Shown here: piece by piece, positions 51,942-60,671 of the stretch
Position numbering within the stretch: the first letter of the stretch is position 1
Layout: each line of letters starts with the position of its first letter
Assembly: GCF_029360765.1 (NCBI RefSeq)
Contig: NZ_JARKNA010000010.1
Span: 1 to 64,000, forward strand
Direction of reading: 5' to 3'
Length of the DNA: 64,000 bases
DNA from: Terrimonas pollutisoli
Lineage (GTDB): Bacteria; Bacteroidota; Bacteroidia; Chitinophagales; Chitinophagaceae
Made by a program: the position numbers and the translations under genes
Notes under the pieces: generated by a model
Databases searched by the model: none
Told to the model about the DNA's origin: nothing
Seen by the model: the letters and a program-made list of their open reading frames with translations, nothing else

Positions 51942-52560
51942 TGTAGGCAAACGCTTTAACCGGGATTGGATATTTCGTCATTTCACCTACACTTTTGAAC
52001 AGGGTCGCTCCTATGCTATAACGGGTCCCAATGGCTCCGGCAAATCAACCCTGCTGCAGGTATTAAGCGGCTCCATGCATTTTAATGAGGGGAGTTTGAG
52101 ATATGAAAGTCAGAAGTCAGAAGTCGGAAGTGAGAAATTGGAAATCCCTCATGAAAAAATTTACCAGCATGTTTCGATCTGCGCTCCTTATTTAGAGGTG
52201 GTGGAAGAAATGACGCTGAAAGAATTTTTGGATTTTCATCATGGGTTCAAACCTTTTTTGCCTGACATCACTACTGGTTCCATCATTGCCAGGCTTGGCC
52301 TGGAAAAAGCCGCGGACAAGCAAATTCGTTATTACTCATCGGGTATGAAACAAAGGGTGAAACTGGCCCAGTGCATTTTTTCCGATACTACATTGGTATT
52401 ACTGGATGAGCCTTGTACCAATCTTGATGTGGCCGGCATTGAATTATATCACCAACTGGTCAGTGAATACTGTGATAATCGACTCGTGGTTGTAAGCAGT
52501 AATGATAAGGTAGAATATAGCTTTTGTAAAGACGTGATCAGCATCAGCGACTATAAATAA
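51922..52560 (+). CDS. ABC transporter ATP-binding protein
   Basis: The 212-aa ATPase has Walker A GPNGSGKST near residue 36, the signature YYSSGMKQRV near residue 135, and Walker B LVLLDEPC near 157. No membrane partner is adjacent. It begins inside the end of lpxA, so the two are co-transcribed, which hints at an envelope-related cargo, though this is inference. At residues 62-74 the chain reads ESQKSEVGSEKLE, encoded by a direct AGTCAGAAGTCAGAAGTCGG repeat of the intergenic type, apparently inserted in frame between two conserved strands. Confidence 0.88.
   Translation: MKIILSDVGKRFNRDWIFRHFTYTFEQGRSYAITGPNGSGKSTLLQVLSGSMHFNEGSLRYESQKSEVGSEKLEIPHEKIYQHVSICAPYLEVVEEMTLKEFLDFHHGFKPFLPDITTGSIIARLGLEKAADKQIRYYSSGMKQRVKLAQCIFSDTTLVLLDEPCTNLDVAGIELYHQLVSEYCDNRLVVVSSNDKVEYSFCKDVISISDYK
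52105..52144. repeat. Intergenic-type AGTCAGAAGTCAGAAGTC repeat inside the ABC ATPase gene
   Basis: AAAGTCAGAAGTCAGAAG then TCGGAAGTGAGAAATTGGAA forms a degenerate short-unit repeat like those in the intergenic spacers at 17425 and 43960. Here it is translated in frame as ESQKSEVGSEKLE. Confidence 0.65.
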
Positions 52561-52644
52561 TTTATTTCCGACGGACCTTTTATACCAACGGTAGAGACCT
52601 CCCCTTCCAATTTCAGTAATTTACAATAGCTAAAGCTCTTCTAT

Positions 52645-53856
52645 ATGAAAAAGTCTCTTCATCTGCTGCTTTGCCTGTTCGGCATTTCAATGATACCGAA
52701 TGCCCAAAACAATTACAATGAAATCAGCCTCCCGGCACTCATGGAGAAAAAACAAAAAGGTGACGATAATATCGTCATCGTAGATGTAAGAACCAAAGGC
52801 GAATACTGCGACACTGTTTCAAGGGGAAAACAATCCAATATTGGCAAGATCAAAGGCGCTATCAATATTCCCCTGCAGGAATTGCAGAAAGACCCCGAAG
52901 CAGTAAAACAATTGGATGCTTACAGGGACAAGGATATTTACCTGATCTGCTCTCATAGTTACCGCAGCCGCGCCGCTTCCAACATTCTTTTAAAAAATGG
53001 ATTCACTCATGTCAATAATGTACGGGGTGGGATGACAGAATGGTTCCGGCGTTATGATGATCTGGCGCCTTACCGTACGCAATTTTATGAAACAGCAAAT
53101 AGTTATAAAAATATCTCACCGGCGCAATTACTAAAGCTTCTTTCATCCGGAGAAAAGGTGCAACTCATCGGCATAACGAATGAGCCACGGTTTTTATGGG
53201 ATTCAGCAACGATAAGATTTTACCAGTATTATCCCGCTTTTAAAAATGCGGTTTACTTTAATTATGCTGATTCTCTCAAAATACTTGAGCAGATACAGAA
53301 GAATAAAACAAAACCTGTTGTACTATTCAATATGGTGAACAATGGTGCAGCGGAAACGACCGAATGGTTGACGCAAAAAGGTATTTCCAATGCCGCTTAT
53401 CTTGTCGGTAACAGTTATTTGTTTTATGAATTTTTCCGAAATAAAAACCCCGGCCAAAAGACAAACAAGTTTATCAAGTCTAAAAGCAATATAGACTTTA
53501 TAACCGCTCCTAATTATTGCAGTAAATTAAAAGCCGGCAATATAGTCCTCGTAGACCTGCGGCACGACAGCCTTTACAATAAAGTAAATAAAGGCACAAA
53601 ACATGAGTATAAACATTTGACCAATTCAGTTAATTTTTTTGAAGGAAATGGCATTGACCAGTTTGAACAACAATTCACCGATAAAATGAAGAACTATGTT
53701 TTTATCTCTGAAAATGGTATCGATGGATTGGCACTTGCAGATGACTTAACAAAAAAGGGATATACCATCAGTTGGCTGATTGGTGGCTTGCAACGCTGGG
53801 AATGGTATATGAATAATGTGGAGAACTTTGGATGCAATGATTCACTTGTAAAATAG
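52645..53856 (+). CDS. Exported protein with three rhodanese-like domains
   Basis: The 403-aa product has a signal peptide ending IPNAQN and three rhodanese-like modules in a row: residues ~25-140, ~150-270 and ~285-400. Only the first has a catalytic cysteine (Cys102 in LICSHSYRSRAASNIL). The second (VVLFNMVNNGAAETTEWL) and third (YVFISENGIDGLALADDL) keep the fold pattern but lack Cys. It is probably a periplasmic sulfur-handling or protein-binding factor with one active and two binding domains. The substrate is unknown. It is on the same strand as the ABC ATPase gene, 84 nt downstream, possibly a separate unit. Confidence 0.8.
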   Translation: MKKSLHLLLCLFGISMIPNAQNNYNEISLPALMEKKQKGDDNIVIVDVRTKGEYCDTVSRGKQSNIGKIKGAINIPLQELQKDPEAVKQLDAYRDKDIYLICSHSYRSRAASNILLKNGFTHVNNVRGGMTEWFRRYDDLAPYRTQFYETANSYKNISPAQLLKLLSSGEKVQLIGITNEPRFLWDSATIRFYQYYPAFKNAVYFNYADSLKILEQIQKNKTKPVVLFNMVNNGAAETTEWLTQKGISNAAYLVGNSYLFYEFFRNKNPGQKTNKFIKSKSNIDFITAPNYCSKLKAGNIVLVDLRHDSLYNKVNKGTKHEYKHLTNSVNFFEGNGIDQFEQQFTDKMKNYVFISENGIDGLALADDLTKKGYTISWLIGGLQRWEWYMNNVENFGCNDSLVK

Positions 53857-53858
53857 GG

Positions 53859-56096
53859 TCAGTTAATAGCGTGAATAAGTTTTTTCTCACCCACGATCCA
53901 AACGATATCGCCTAACTCAAAGGTCGTAGAGGATTCGGGATTAAGCAGGCGTTGCCCGTTTCGTTCAATACCAACTACTAAGCCATTGGTGCTGGTACGA
54001 ATTCCCGAATCCCGGATAGTTTTATGAATAAAAGGAGAGTCAAAATCAATAGTGAATTTATCCAATTCCACTTCAGTTTCTTTTTGGTTTTCCATCAATT
54101 TTTTATCGGGACGAAGAATTGCATTCATCTTTTTTTCCTGCGCATCTGTGCAGATGATGAATAAGCGATCGCCGGGAAAAATGCGATCGATCTTTTGTGG
54201 TGTCGTGATCGTTATCTGTCCCCTTTTTATCATGGCTACATTTACCCCGATCAACTCCCGCCAACGAAGCTCTTCTAATGTTTTTCCGATAATGTTTACT
54301 TCGGGCTCTACTTCAAATGTCGTCATATGAGCATCCCAGGGCGCCAATTCAACATTTCTTTTGCCAGCCTGCAATTCCAGTTGCTTTAATTCTGCCTGCA
54401 GTTCCCTGTCATTCAAATTTTTTATAAACCGGCTTTCAATACTGTCGTACAATACCTGGATCTTTTTTCGAAACATGGCGAACAAGCTGATCATAAAAAT
54501 AGCTGCATATAATGCGATAGCTAATGAAAAAAACCTATTTAACAGGAAGATGATCGAAAATAAAGCCAGCGACAATTTTATACCCCGCATGAGCCAGATA
54601 GGACCGCGGTATTTTTGTTGTGCATAAATTTTTGCGAACGACTCGTTCCGCTCATTCCTCACCACCAATCCCCAAAGAAAAGGCGCCATCAACAATAATG
54701 TAACTACAGCCGCAGTGATACCGCCAAACGCATACGATGTATGAGAAGCTACCCAGGGCTTTACATGCACTGATGAGAGATAAACGATAGCACCTACCAA
54801 CACTGAAAAAAGCACCACATTGATGATAAAGGACTTTACCACCTGTTGAAAATCATTCGCAGCAGTTATTATAGTTGCGTCGGAACTATACCGGTTCAAC
54901 GAGGCCCGCCATTTTTCAGGAAGCCGCTTATCGATCCAGTTGTAAAGCGGGGCTCCGGCTTTTATTAAGTAAGGTGTTGTGAAGGTTGTAATACCTGACA
55001 CTGCGACAATAACGGGATATAGAAAATTACTCGTGACATTCAGGCTAAGACCTAAAGCAGCTATAATAAAAGAGAATTCACCAATCTGTGCCAGGCTCAT
55101 GCCTGTTTGTAATGAAACTTTTAGTGAATTACCCGAAATAAATGCGCCAACACCAGTTGTGACAACCTTACCCAGGATACAAATAACAGTGATAAGGATA
55201 ATTGGCACTACATAGTCACCGATCATTTTCACATCGATCAGCATGCCAACAGATACAAAAAAGATAGCACCAAACAAATCCTTTACCGGCTTAACCAGGT
55301 GTTCGATCCTTTCAGCCTTGGTGGTCTCCGCCAATAAGGACCCCATGATAAACGCACCCAAAGCTGGTGAAAAGCCTGCCTGCGCCGCCAGGTACACCAT
55401 CAGCAAACACATTGCAATCGATACGATCAGCAATGTTTCATCTGACATCAGGTTTTTTGCTTTCTTTAAAATGGTAGGAATAAAAAATATCCCTGTTACA
55501 AACCAAAGTATTAAAAAGAAGATAAGCTTCAGGATGGAAAGAAGCATTTCTGTACCGACAAACTGCCGGCTCACCGATAAGGTCGTCAGCAGTACCAGGA
55601 TGGCGATGGTAATAAGATCCTCTACGATCAGGATACCAAATACAAGTGTGGCAAATTTTTTCTTTTTCAAACCCAGTTCTTCTACCGCTTTGATGATAAT
55701 GGTAGTGGATGAAACTGCCAGGGCAGCTCCAAGGTAAATACTATCCATCGCTGACCAGCCCAGTACCTGTCCGCAGGCATACCCTAATGCAGACATACCA
55801 ATTGCTTCCACAAAAGCCGACACGGACGCTGAGCCGCCTACCTGTACTAATTTTCTGAAACTGAATTCTAGACCCAGGCTAAATAAAAGAAAGATCACCC
55901 CTATTTCCGCCCACACATTCACACTTTTTGTTTCCATAATGGAAGGCAACAAGGTAAAATTGGGACTTACCAGTATCCCGGCAATAATGTAACCCAGCAC
56001 CAATGGCTGCTTCATTTTTTTAAATAATAAAGTCATGATGGCCGCTGCGCCAAGTATCAATGCCAGGTCTGATATCAGATGGGGTAAATGATTCAT
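53859..56096 (-). CDS. CPA2-type cation/proton antiporter with two TrkA-C domains
   Basis: The 745-aa membrane protein has about 12 helices in the CPA2 antiporter domain (residues 1-~380, with LIVEDLITIAILVLL and ALGAFIMGSLLAET near the ion site), then a second membrane region (~410-545). The cytoplasmic C-terminus carries two TrkA-C/RCK_C modules (MTTFEVEPEVNIIGKTLEELRWRELIGVNVAMIKRG and FTIDFDSPFIHKTIRDSGIRTSTNGLVVGIERNG). It is like KefB/KefC or MjNhaP-type antiporters that exchange K+ or Na+ for protons, with the TrkA-C domains binding regulatory nucleotides. No RCK_N NAD-binding part is seen. It converges with the triple-rhodanese gene. Confidence 0.88.
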   Translation of the reverse strand: MNHLPHLISDLALILGAAAIMTLLFKKMKQPLVLGYIIAGILVSPNFTLLPSIMETKSVNVWAEIGVIFLLFSLGLEFSFRKLVQVGGSASVSAFVEAIGMSALGYACGQVLGWSAMDSIYLGAALAVSSTTIIIKAVEELGLKKKKFATLVFGILIVEDLITIAILVLLTTLSVSRQFVGTEMLLSILKLIFFLILWFVTGIFFIPTILKKAKNLMSDETLLIVSIAMCLLMVYLAAQAGFSPALGAFIMGSLLAETTKAERIEHLVKPVKDLFGAIFFVSVGMLIDVKMIGDYVVPIILITVICILGKVVTTGVGAFISGNSLKVSLQTGMSLAQIGEFSFIIAALGLSLNVTSNFLYPVIVAVSGITTFTTPYLIKAGAPLYNWIDKRLPEKWRASLNRYSSDATIITAANDFQQVVKSFIINVVLFSVLVGAIVYLSSVHVKPWVASHTSYAFGGITAAVVTLLLMAPFLWGLVVRNERNESFAKIYAQQKYRGPIWLMRGIKLSLALFSIIFLLNRFFSLAIALYAAIFMISLFAMFRKKIQVLYDSIESRFIKNLNDRELQAELKQLELQAGKRNVELAPWDAHMTTFEVEPEVNIIGKTLEELRWRELIGVNVAMIKRGQITITTPQKIDRIFPGDRLFIICTDAQEKKMNAILRPDKKLMENQKETEVELDKFTIDFDSPFIHKTIRDSGIRTSTNGLVVGIERNGQRLLNPESSTTFELGDIVWIVGEKKLIHAIN

Positions 56097-56210
56097 ACAA
56101 TTGCTTTTTCCAACAAATACAATAGCTCTTAGATCATTAAAATATCCTATACCACTTCTATCACCTGGTAATGACTGGAAGAACTCACAACTAACCCGAC
56201 GAACTCATTT

Positions 56211-56579
56211 TTACCAGAAATAATGCGAGGGAAATATATGCAACAGGTAATCTTTCAGTACTCTCTCTGCTTCGGTTTTTTGTACTGTTTCTTTTTTTGC
56301 CAGGCCGGTAATTAAATGGAAAAATCTTTCTCCATCAGCTGGCGAAGAAAATACGGTATTGGCAACCCTTGGGCCCATTCGGCTATAGAGATTGTCAGCG
56401 ATATTATCCGCCTTTGAATCAAATGGAAATTGAAAAGATTTTTTTAGGATTGTAGCATTTTTTGCAGGCGAAATAGAATAACCAGGAGAAGATTTTTTTA
56501 CTGAGTCCGCCGCTGAAGTCCATACAGTAACATGTATAAAACATAAAAGCAAACTGTATGTAATCAGCATTTTTTTCAT
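56211..56579 (-). CDS. Small exported hypothetical protein
   Basis: The 122-aa product (ATG at 56579, MKKMLITYSLLLCFIHVTVW) has a signal peptide and an unrecognised mature domain with FPFDSKADNIADNLYSRMGPRVANTVFSSPADGERFFHLITGLAKKET. No family is recognised. A start six codons upstream is possible but weaker for the signal peptide. It lies between alanine dehydrogenase and the antiporter, both in the same orientation. Confidence 0.6.
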   Translation of the reverse strand: MKKMLITYSLLLCFIHVTVWTSAADSVKKSSPGYSISPAKNATILKKSFQFPFDSKADNIADNLYSRMGPRVANTVFSSPADGERFFHLITGLAKKETVQKTEAERVLKDYLLHIFPSHYFW

Positions 56580-56651
56580 TATTGCGAAGATAGCCAAAAA
56601 ATGCCAACGGGTCGGCCTGTAAAGACTTCTGAAAGAATGAACGTATATAAA

Positions 56652-57866
56652 TTAACGCTGGCTCGCAATCAGCAGGTTGAGATCGGTATACTTGAGATCA
56701 AATCGTTCACTCAAATAAAAATTAGTCAACGCTCCTTTGAAAAGATATATGCCGCTGCGAAGATGAACACGATGCCAAACCAATTTTTCAAAACCACCTT
56801 CTTCACCCGCTTCCAGCAACAACGGCATTAATACATTGCTGATAGCCTGGGAGGCCGTTCGTGAAAAGCCGGATGGAATATTGGGAACACAATAATGTAT
56901 GACACCATACTTCATGAAAATAGGATGCTCATGCGAAGTGATTTCGCTTGTTTCAAAACATCCGCCGCGGTCAATACTAACATCAATGACCACCGAACCG
57001 GGCCGCATATTACTGACCATTTCTTCCGTTACTACCATCGGTGTTCTGCCGGTTTCAGAACCGAGTGCACCCACGGCCACTTCACAAGTTTTTAATTGCT
57101 TGGCTAACATCCGGGGTTCTATCACTGATGTCCACAGACGATGACCAATATTATTCTGCAACCTTTTTAACCGGTAAACACTGTTATCAAAAACTTTAAC
57201 GGATGCACCCAATGCCAACGCCGCTCTCGCTGCATATTCGCCAACAATACCTGCGCCGATGATGATAACCTTGGTTGGTGCTATACCGGATATCCCACCC
57301 AACAAAACTCCTTTTCCATGATTGGCTGAACCCAGGTATTGAGCCGCTATCAGCATTACCGCACTCCCGGCGATTTCACTCATGCTGCGAACAATCGGAT
57401 AAGAATCGCTATCATCTTTGAGGTTTTCAAAAGAAATAGCAGTTACTTTCTTTTCCATCATTTTTTCCAGTATCTCTGCTTTCAACACCGAAAGATGGAT
57501 AGGAGAAATAATCACCTGGTTTATCTGAAGCAGGGGAAGATCTTCTTCAATTACCGGAGCGCTTTTAACCAGTATTGGCGCTCTGTACACTTCAGCTCTC
57601 TCATATACAATCTTGGCTCCGGCCTCGCTATAATCTTTATCACGGAAATGAGATGCGTCGCCGGCATTATGCTCGATTACTACCTGGTGGCCGTTGCTGA
57701 CCAATACACTGACTGCATCGGGAGTTAAAGCAACACGATTTTCCTGGAAAGCAAATTCCTTGGGAATCCCGATCATCATACCCTCTGCTTTCGGTTTGAT
57801 GTCTAAGGTTTCCTCTAATGTTTCGTAGCTGAATGAAGTGCTTATCCTTGGTTTTTGCTGGCTCAT
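56652..57866 (-). CDS. ald: Alanine dehydrogenase
   Basis: The 404-aa enzyme belongs to the alanine dehydrogenase/PNT alpha family and interconverts L-alanine and pyruvate with NAD. PKEFAFQENRVALTPDAVSVLVSNGHQVVIEHNAG near residue 35 is the substrate-site start. The Rossmann fingerprint VIIIGAGIVGEYAARAALALGASVKVFD is near residue 197, and YCVPNIPSGFSRTASQAISN near 320 is the conserved hinge. An N-terminal extension of about 30 residues (SQQKPRISTSFSYETLEETL) precedes the usual start. Unlike transhydrogenase, no membrane subunit follows. It is downstream of tsaE, with an exact -7 box between them. Confidence 0.88.
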   Translation of the reverse strand: MSQQKPRISTSFSYETLEETLDIKPKAEGMMIGIPKEFAFQENRVALTPDAVSVLVSNGHQVVIEHNAGDASHFRDKDYSEAGAKIVYERAEVYRAPILVKSAPVIEEDLPLLQINQVIISPIHLSVLKAEILEKMMEKKVTAISFENLKDDSDSYPIVRSMSEIAGSAVMLIAAQYLGSANHGKGVLLGGISGIAPTKVIIIGAGIVGEYAARAALALGASVKVFDNSVYRLKRLQNNIGHRLWTSVIEPRMLAKQLKTCEVAVGALGSETGRTPMVVTEEMVSNMRPGSVVIDVSIDRGGCFETSEITSHEHPIFMKYGVIHYCVPNIPSGFSRTASQAISNVLMPLLLEAGEEGGFEKLVWHRVHLRSGIYLFKGALTNFYLSERFDLKYTDLNLLIASQR

Positions 57867-57899
57867 GGAAGTTGGCAGTCAGTAACAATACTGTTTTTT

Positions 57900-57907
57900 C
57901 AAAAATA
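57900..57907 (-). promoter_or_regulatory. Bacteroidota -7 box for ald
   Basis: Minus-strand TATTTTTG matches TAnnTTTG exactly, beginning just after the tsaE stop codon and ending 33 nt before the ald ATG. Confidence 0.55.
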
Positions 57908-57908
57908 G

Positions 57909-58328
57909 TTAATTCCTATCTATTCTGAGCCGTCGTGAAGAGGAATCTACAGTATCGATGTAAACATGCACCGTATCCTCTGGGAAAATACCCTTAGCCT
58001 TCTCAGGCCATTCCACCAGGCATATATGATCACTGTATAAGCAATCTTCTACTCCCGCTTGTATGGCTTCTTCTTCATCTTTCAGCCGGTATAGATCGAT
58101 ATGAAATATCTTACCGGTTCCATTTGCGTAGATATATTCATTGATGATGGAAAAAGTGGGACTACCTACTACATCTTTCACTCCTCTCACATCACACAAG
58201 GCATGAATAAAGGTGGTTTTACCGGCTCCCATGTTGCCATGAAAAGCAAATACCCTGGCATTTTCTACTAATTTCCAAAACGTGGTTGCAGTTTTTTGAA
58301 TGGTCTCCAATGAAAAAATAAGTTCCAT
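57909..58328 (-). CDS. tsaE: tRNA threonylcarbamoyladenosine biosynthesis ATPase
   Basis: The 139-aa P-loop ATPase works with TsaB and TsaD to add t6A at position 37 of ANN-decoding tRNAs. Walker A is GNMGAGKTT at residues 31-39, and the family motifs VGSPTFSIINEY and FHIDLYRL follow. The length is standard. An exact -7 box stands four nt before the ATG, so the transcript would be leaderless. The gene diverges from the copper ATPase gene. Confidence 0.93.
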   Translation of the reverse strand: MELIFSLETIQKTATTFWKLVENARVFAFHGNMGAGKTTFIHALCDVRGVKDVVGSPTFSIINEYIYANGTGKIFHIDLYRLKDEEEAIQAGVEDCLYSDHICLVEWPEKAKGIFPEDTVHVYIDTVDSSSRRLRIDRN

Positions 58329-58332
58329 CCGG

Positions 58333-58340
58333 CAAATTTA
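58333..58340 (-). promoter_or_regulatory. Bacteroidota -7 box, leaderless, for tsaE
   Basis: Minus-strand TAAATTTG matches TAnnTTTG exactly with only CCGG before the ATG, so transcription should begin at or inside the start codon. Confidence 0.5.
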
Positions 58341-58404
58341 AAAGAATAGCAACCCTGTTGCCAATATTCATTGTTGTAAAAATAACCCCGTTATTACTGC
58401 TCAG

Positions 58405-58412
58405 TAAATTTG
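58405..58412 (+). promoter_or_regulatory. Bacteroidota -7 box for the copper ATPase gene
   Basis: TAAATTTG matches TAnnTTTG exactly and ends 42 nt before the ATG at 58455. It is back-to-back with the tsaE -7 box 65 nt away. Confidence 0.55.
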
Positions 58413-58454
58413 CAACAAGATAGCCTGCCTTTTGTTATATCAATAGTAGTTATT

Positions 58455-60605
58455 ATGGAAAAAATTCAATGGAAAGTAGAAGGCATGGATTGCAATACAT
58501 GCGCAATCAATATTCACCGTTACCTGGAAAAACAAGGTATGAAGAACGTGAAGGTGAATTTTGCTACCGGTGATGTAATCTTTGATAAAGAAGGGGCTGT
58601 CGCTGAAGACAAAATCAGCAAGGGCATCAACGATCTTGGTTATAAAGTGGTGGACGAAAAATTGGCTCGTGATGGCCATAGTCATTCTCACAAACACGAA
58701 GAAGGTGGTCGAAAAATTTTTCATTCTCACCTGCAGCGGTTCTGGTTTTGTTTTCCCTTCACTGCCATTCTTATGCTTGATATGATACCCGGTGTACATT
58801 TCCATTGGCTGATGAATCCGTGGTTGCAATTAGTTCTCACCCTACCAGTTTTTATTGTTGGCATGAGCTTTTTTGGTAAAAGCGCCTGGAAAAGTATTCG
58901 CAATGGCATGCCGAATATGAATGTGCTAATCGCTATTGGCGCCTTGTCATCATTTATCTATAGCCTGTATGGCACATTGACCGGGCAGGCCGAGCAGTAT
59001 ATGTTTTATGAAACGACGGCCACTATTATTACGTTGGTCTTCCTCGGAAATTATATGGAGGAAGCGTCGGTGAAGTCCACGCAAAAAGCATTAAACAAAT
59101 TGGCCCAATCACAGAAGGTAATGGCCAACATGATCACATACGATGATCAGAAACAGGAACATATTTTCCCTGTCGAAAGCGATCAGCTCAGGAGTGGGGA
59201 TTTGATCTTAATAAAATCCGGTGAACAGGTACCTGCCGATTGCAAAATACTCTGGGGTGAAGCGGATGTAAATGAAGCTATCATTACAGGAGAAAGTATC
59301 CCTGTTCATAAAGTAAGTAAAGACAAACTGATTGGCGGCAGCATATTGGTGAATGGAACGATAAAAGGTTATGTAACTGCTGCCGGCAATGATACCGTTT
59401 TATCCGGCATCATCAACCTGGTAAAACAGGCACAGGGTGAAAAACCACCAGTGCAACAATTGGCTGATAAAATAAGCGCTGTCTTTATCCCGGTTGTTCT
59501 TGGCATTGCAGTGGTTACTTTGATCGCCAACTGGATCATTTTAAAAGACTTTACTCCATCACTGATGCGCAGCATTGCCGTTTTGGTTATTGCTTGTCCT
59601 TGCGCCATGGGTCTTGCCACGCCGGCGGCTATTGCCGTTGGTCTTGGCCGGGGAGCAAGAAATGGAATTTTGTTTCGCAACGCAACAAGTCTTGAATCGT
59701 TTAAGAATATTCAACAAGTGGTCTTTGACAAGACGGGAACTCTAACAACTGGAGAGTTTATAGTTGGCAGTTGGCAGTTGACTGCCAATTACAGTGTAAC
59801 TGAAGAAGAGTTTAAAAGAATTGTTTTTTCATTGGAGAAATATTCCAATCACCCGATTGCCAAAAGCATAGCCAAAGAATGGAAAACAAAAGATGAGATC
59901 CGTTGGAAAAAAATAGAAGAAATAAAGGGGCTTGGTATGAGAGCAGAGGATAAAGAAAGCAATACCTATACAGTCGGTTCATTCAAAGTAGCGGAGAAGT
60001 TTACAAAAGATGATGGCCATAATGTGTACGTCATCAAAAATGATGAACTGCTCGGATGGGTCGATGTCAAGGATGAGTTACGACCTGAAGCAAAAGCGGT
60101 AGTCGATTATTTACATGGAAAGAATATCAAAACCATTTTGCTCAGTGGAGACCGTTATGCAAAAACAAAAGCGTTGGGTGATCAACTGGGCATTGATGAA
60201 GTGATTGCAGAACAAACACCCGAACAAAAACTGGAAAAGATTGCGGAACTGAGTTCCGCAGTTCCTACTGTAATGGTTGGAGATGGCATCAACGATGCAC
60301 CTGCTTTGGCAAAAGCCACTGTTGGCATTTCTATGAGTGACGCATCACAAATAGCAATGCAAACCGCACAGGTTGTATTGATGAATCACGGATTAAAAAA
60401 ACTGCCAATGGCACTGGGCCTGGGCAGACATACTTTTCTTACGATCAAACAAAATCTTTTCTGGGCCTTTGCTTACAACATTGTTGCCATTCCAGTAGCA
60501 GCATTAGGTTTCCTGAAACCAGGTTTCGCCGCTTTGGTGATGGGCCTTAGTGACGTGGTACTGGCAATCAATTCAGGAAGACTATTCGTAAAGAAGGTAG
60601 ATTAA
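58455..60605 (+). CDS. copA: Copper-translocating P-type ATPase
   Basis: The 716-aa P1B-type pump exports Cu+ or Ag+. One heavy-metal-binding domain opens the protein (GMDCNTCAINI, Cys13 and Cys16), followed by a His-rich stretch (HSHSHKHEEGGRKIFHSH). The transmembrane CPC motif (Cys381-Pro-Cys383) and DKTGTLTTG with the phosphorylated Asp425 are intact, as is HPIAKSI and the GDGINDAPAL hinge. The start is the ATG at 58455 (MEKIQWKVEGMDC). After DKTGTLTTG the chain carries IVGSWQLTANY (residues 436-446), encoded by the palindrome TTGGCAGTTGACTGCCAA, a repeat of the intergenic type inserted in frame. Confidence 0.93.
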   Translation: MEKIQWKVEGMDCNTCAINIHRYLEKQGMKNVKVNFATGDVIFDKEGAVAEDKISKGINDLGYKVVDEKLARDGHSHSHKHEEGGRKIFHSHLQRFWFCFPFTAILMLDMIPGVHFHWLMNPWLQLVLTLPVFIVGMSFFGKSAWKSIRNGMPNMNVLIAIGALSSFIYSLYGTLTGQAEQYMFYETTATIITLVFLGNYMEEASVKSTQKALNKLAQSQKVMANMITYDDQKQEHIFPVESDQLRSGDLILIKSGEQVPADCKILWGEADVNEAIITGESIPVHKVSKDKLIGGSILVNGTIKGYVTAAGNDTVLSGIINLVKQAQGEKPPVQQLADKISAVFIPVVLGIAVVTLIANWIILKDFTPSLMRSIAVLVIACPCAMGLATPAAIAVGLGRGARNGILFRNATSLESFKNIQQVVFDKTGTLTTGEFIVGSWQLTANYSVTEEEFKRIVFSLEKYSNHPIAKSIAKEWKTKDEIRWKKIEEIKGLGMRAEDKESNTYTVGSFKVAEKFTKDDGHNVYVIKNDELLGWVDVKDELRPEAKAVVDYLHGKNIKTILLSGDRYAKTKALGDQLGIDEVIAEQTPEQKLEKIAELSSAVPTVMVGDGINDAPALAKATVGISMSDASQIAMQTAQVVLMNHGLKKLPMALGLGRHTFLTIKQNLFWAFAYNIVAIPVAALGFLKPGFAALVMGLSDVVLAINSGRLFVKKVD
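59761..59790. repeat. GTTGGCAGTTGGCAGT palindrome inside copA
   Basis: GTTGGCAGTTGGCAGT runs into the perfect palindrome TTGGCAGTTGACTGCCAA (59771-59788). The unit GTTGGCAGT also occurs in the leader of ald (57870). Here it is coding, as VGSWQLTAN. Confidence 0.65.
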
Positions 60606-60671
60606 TCATAGTCATCGCACCTGCTAACCAGTAGGTCAATCTTTACTACCTTCATTTTACAACAGATTTAC

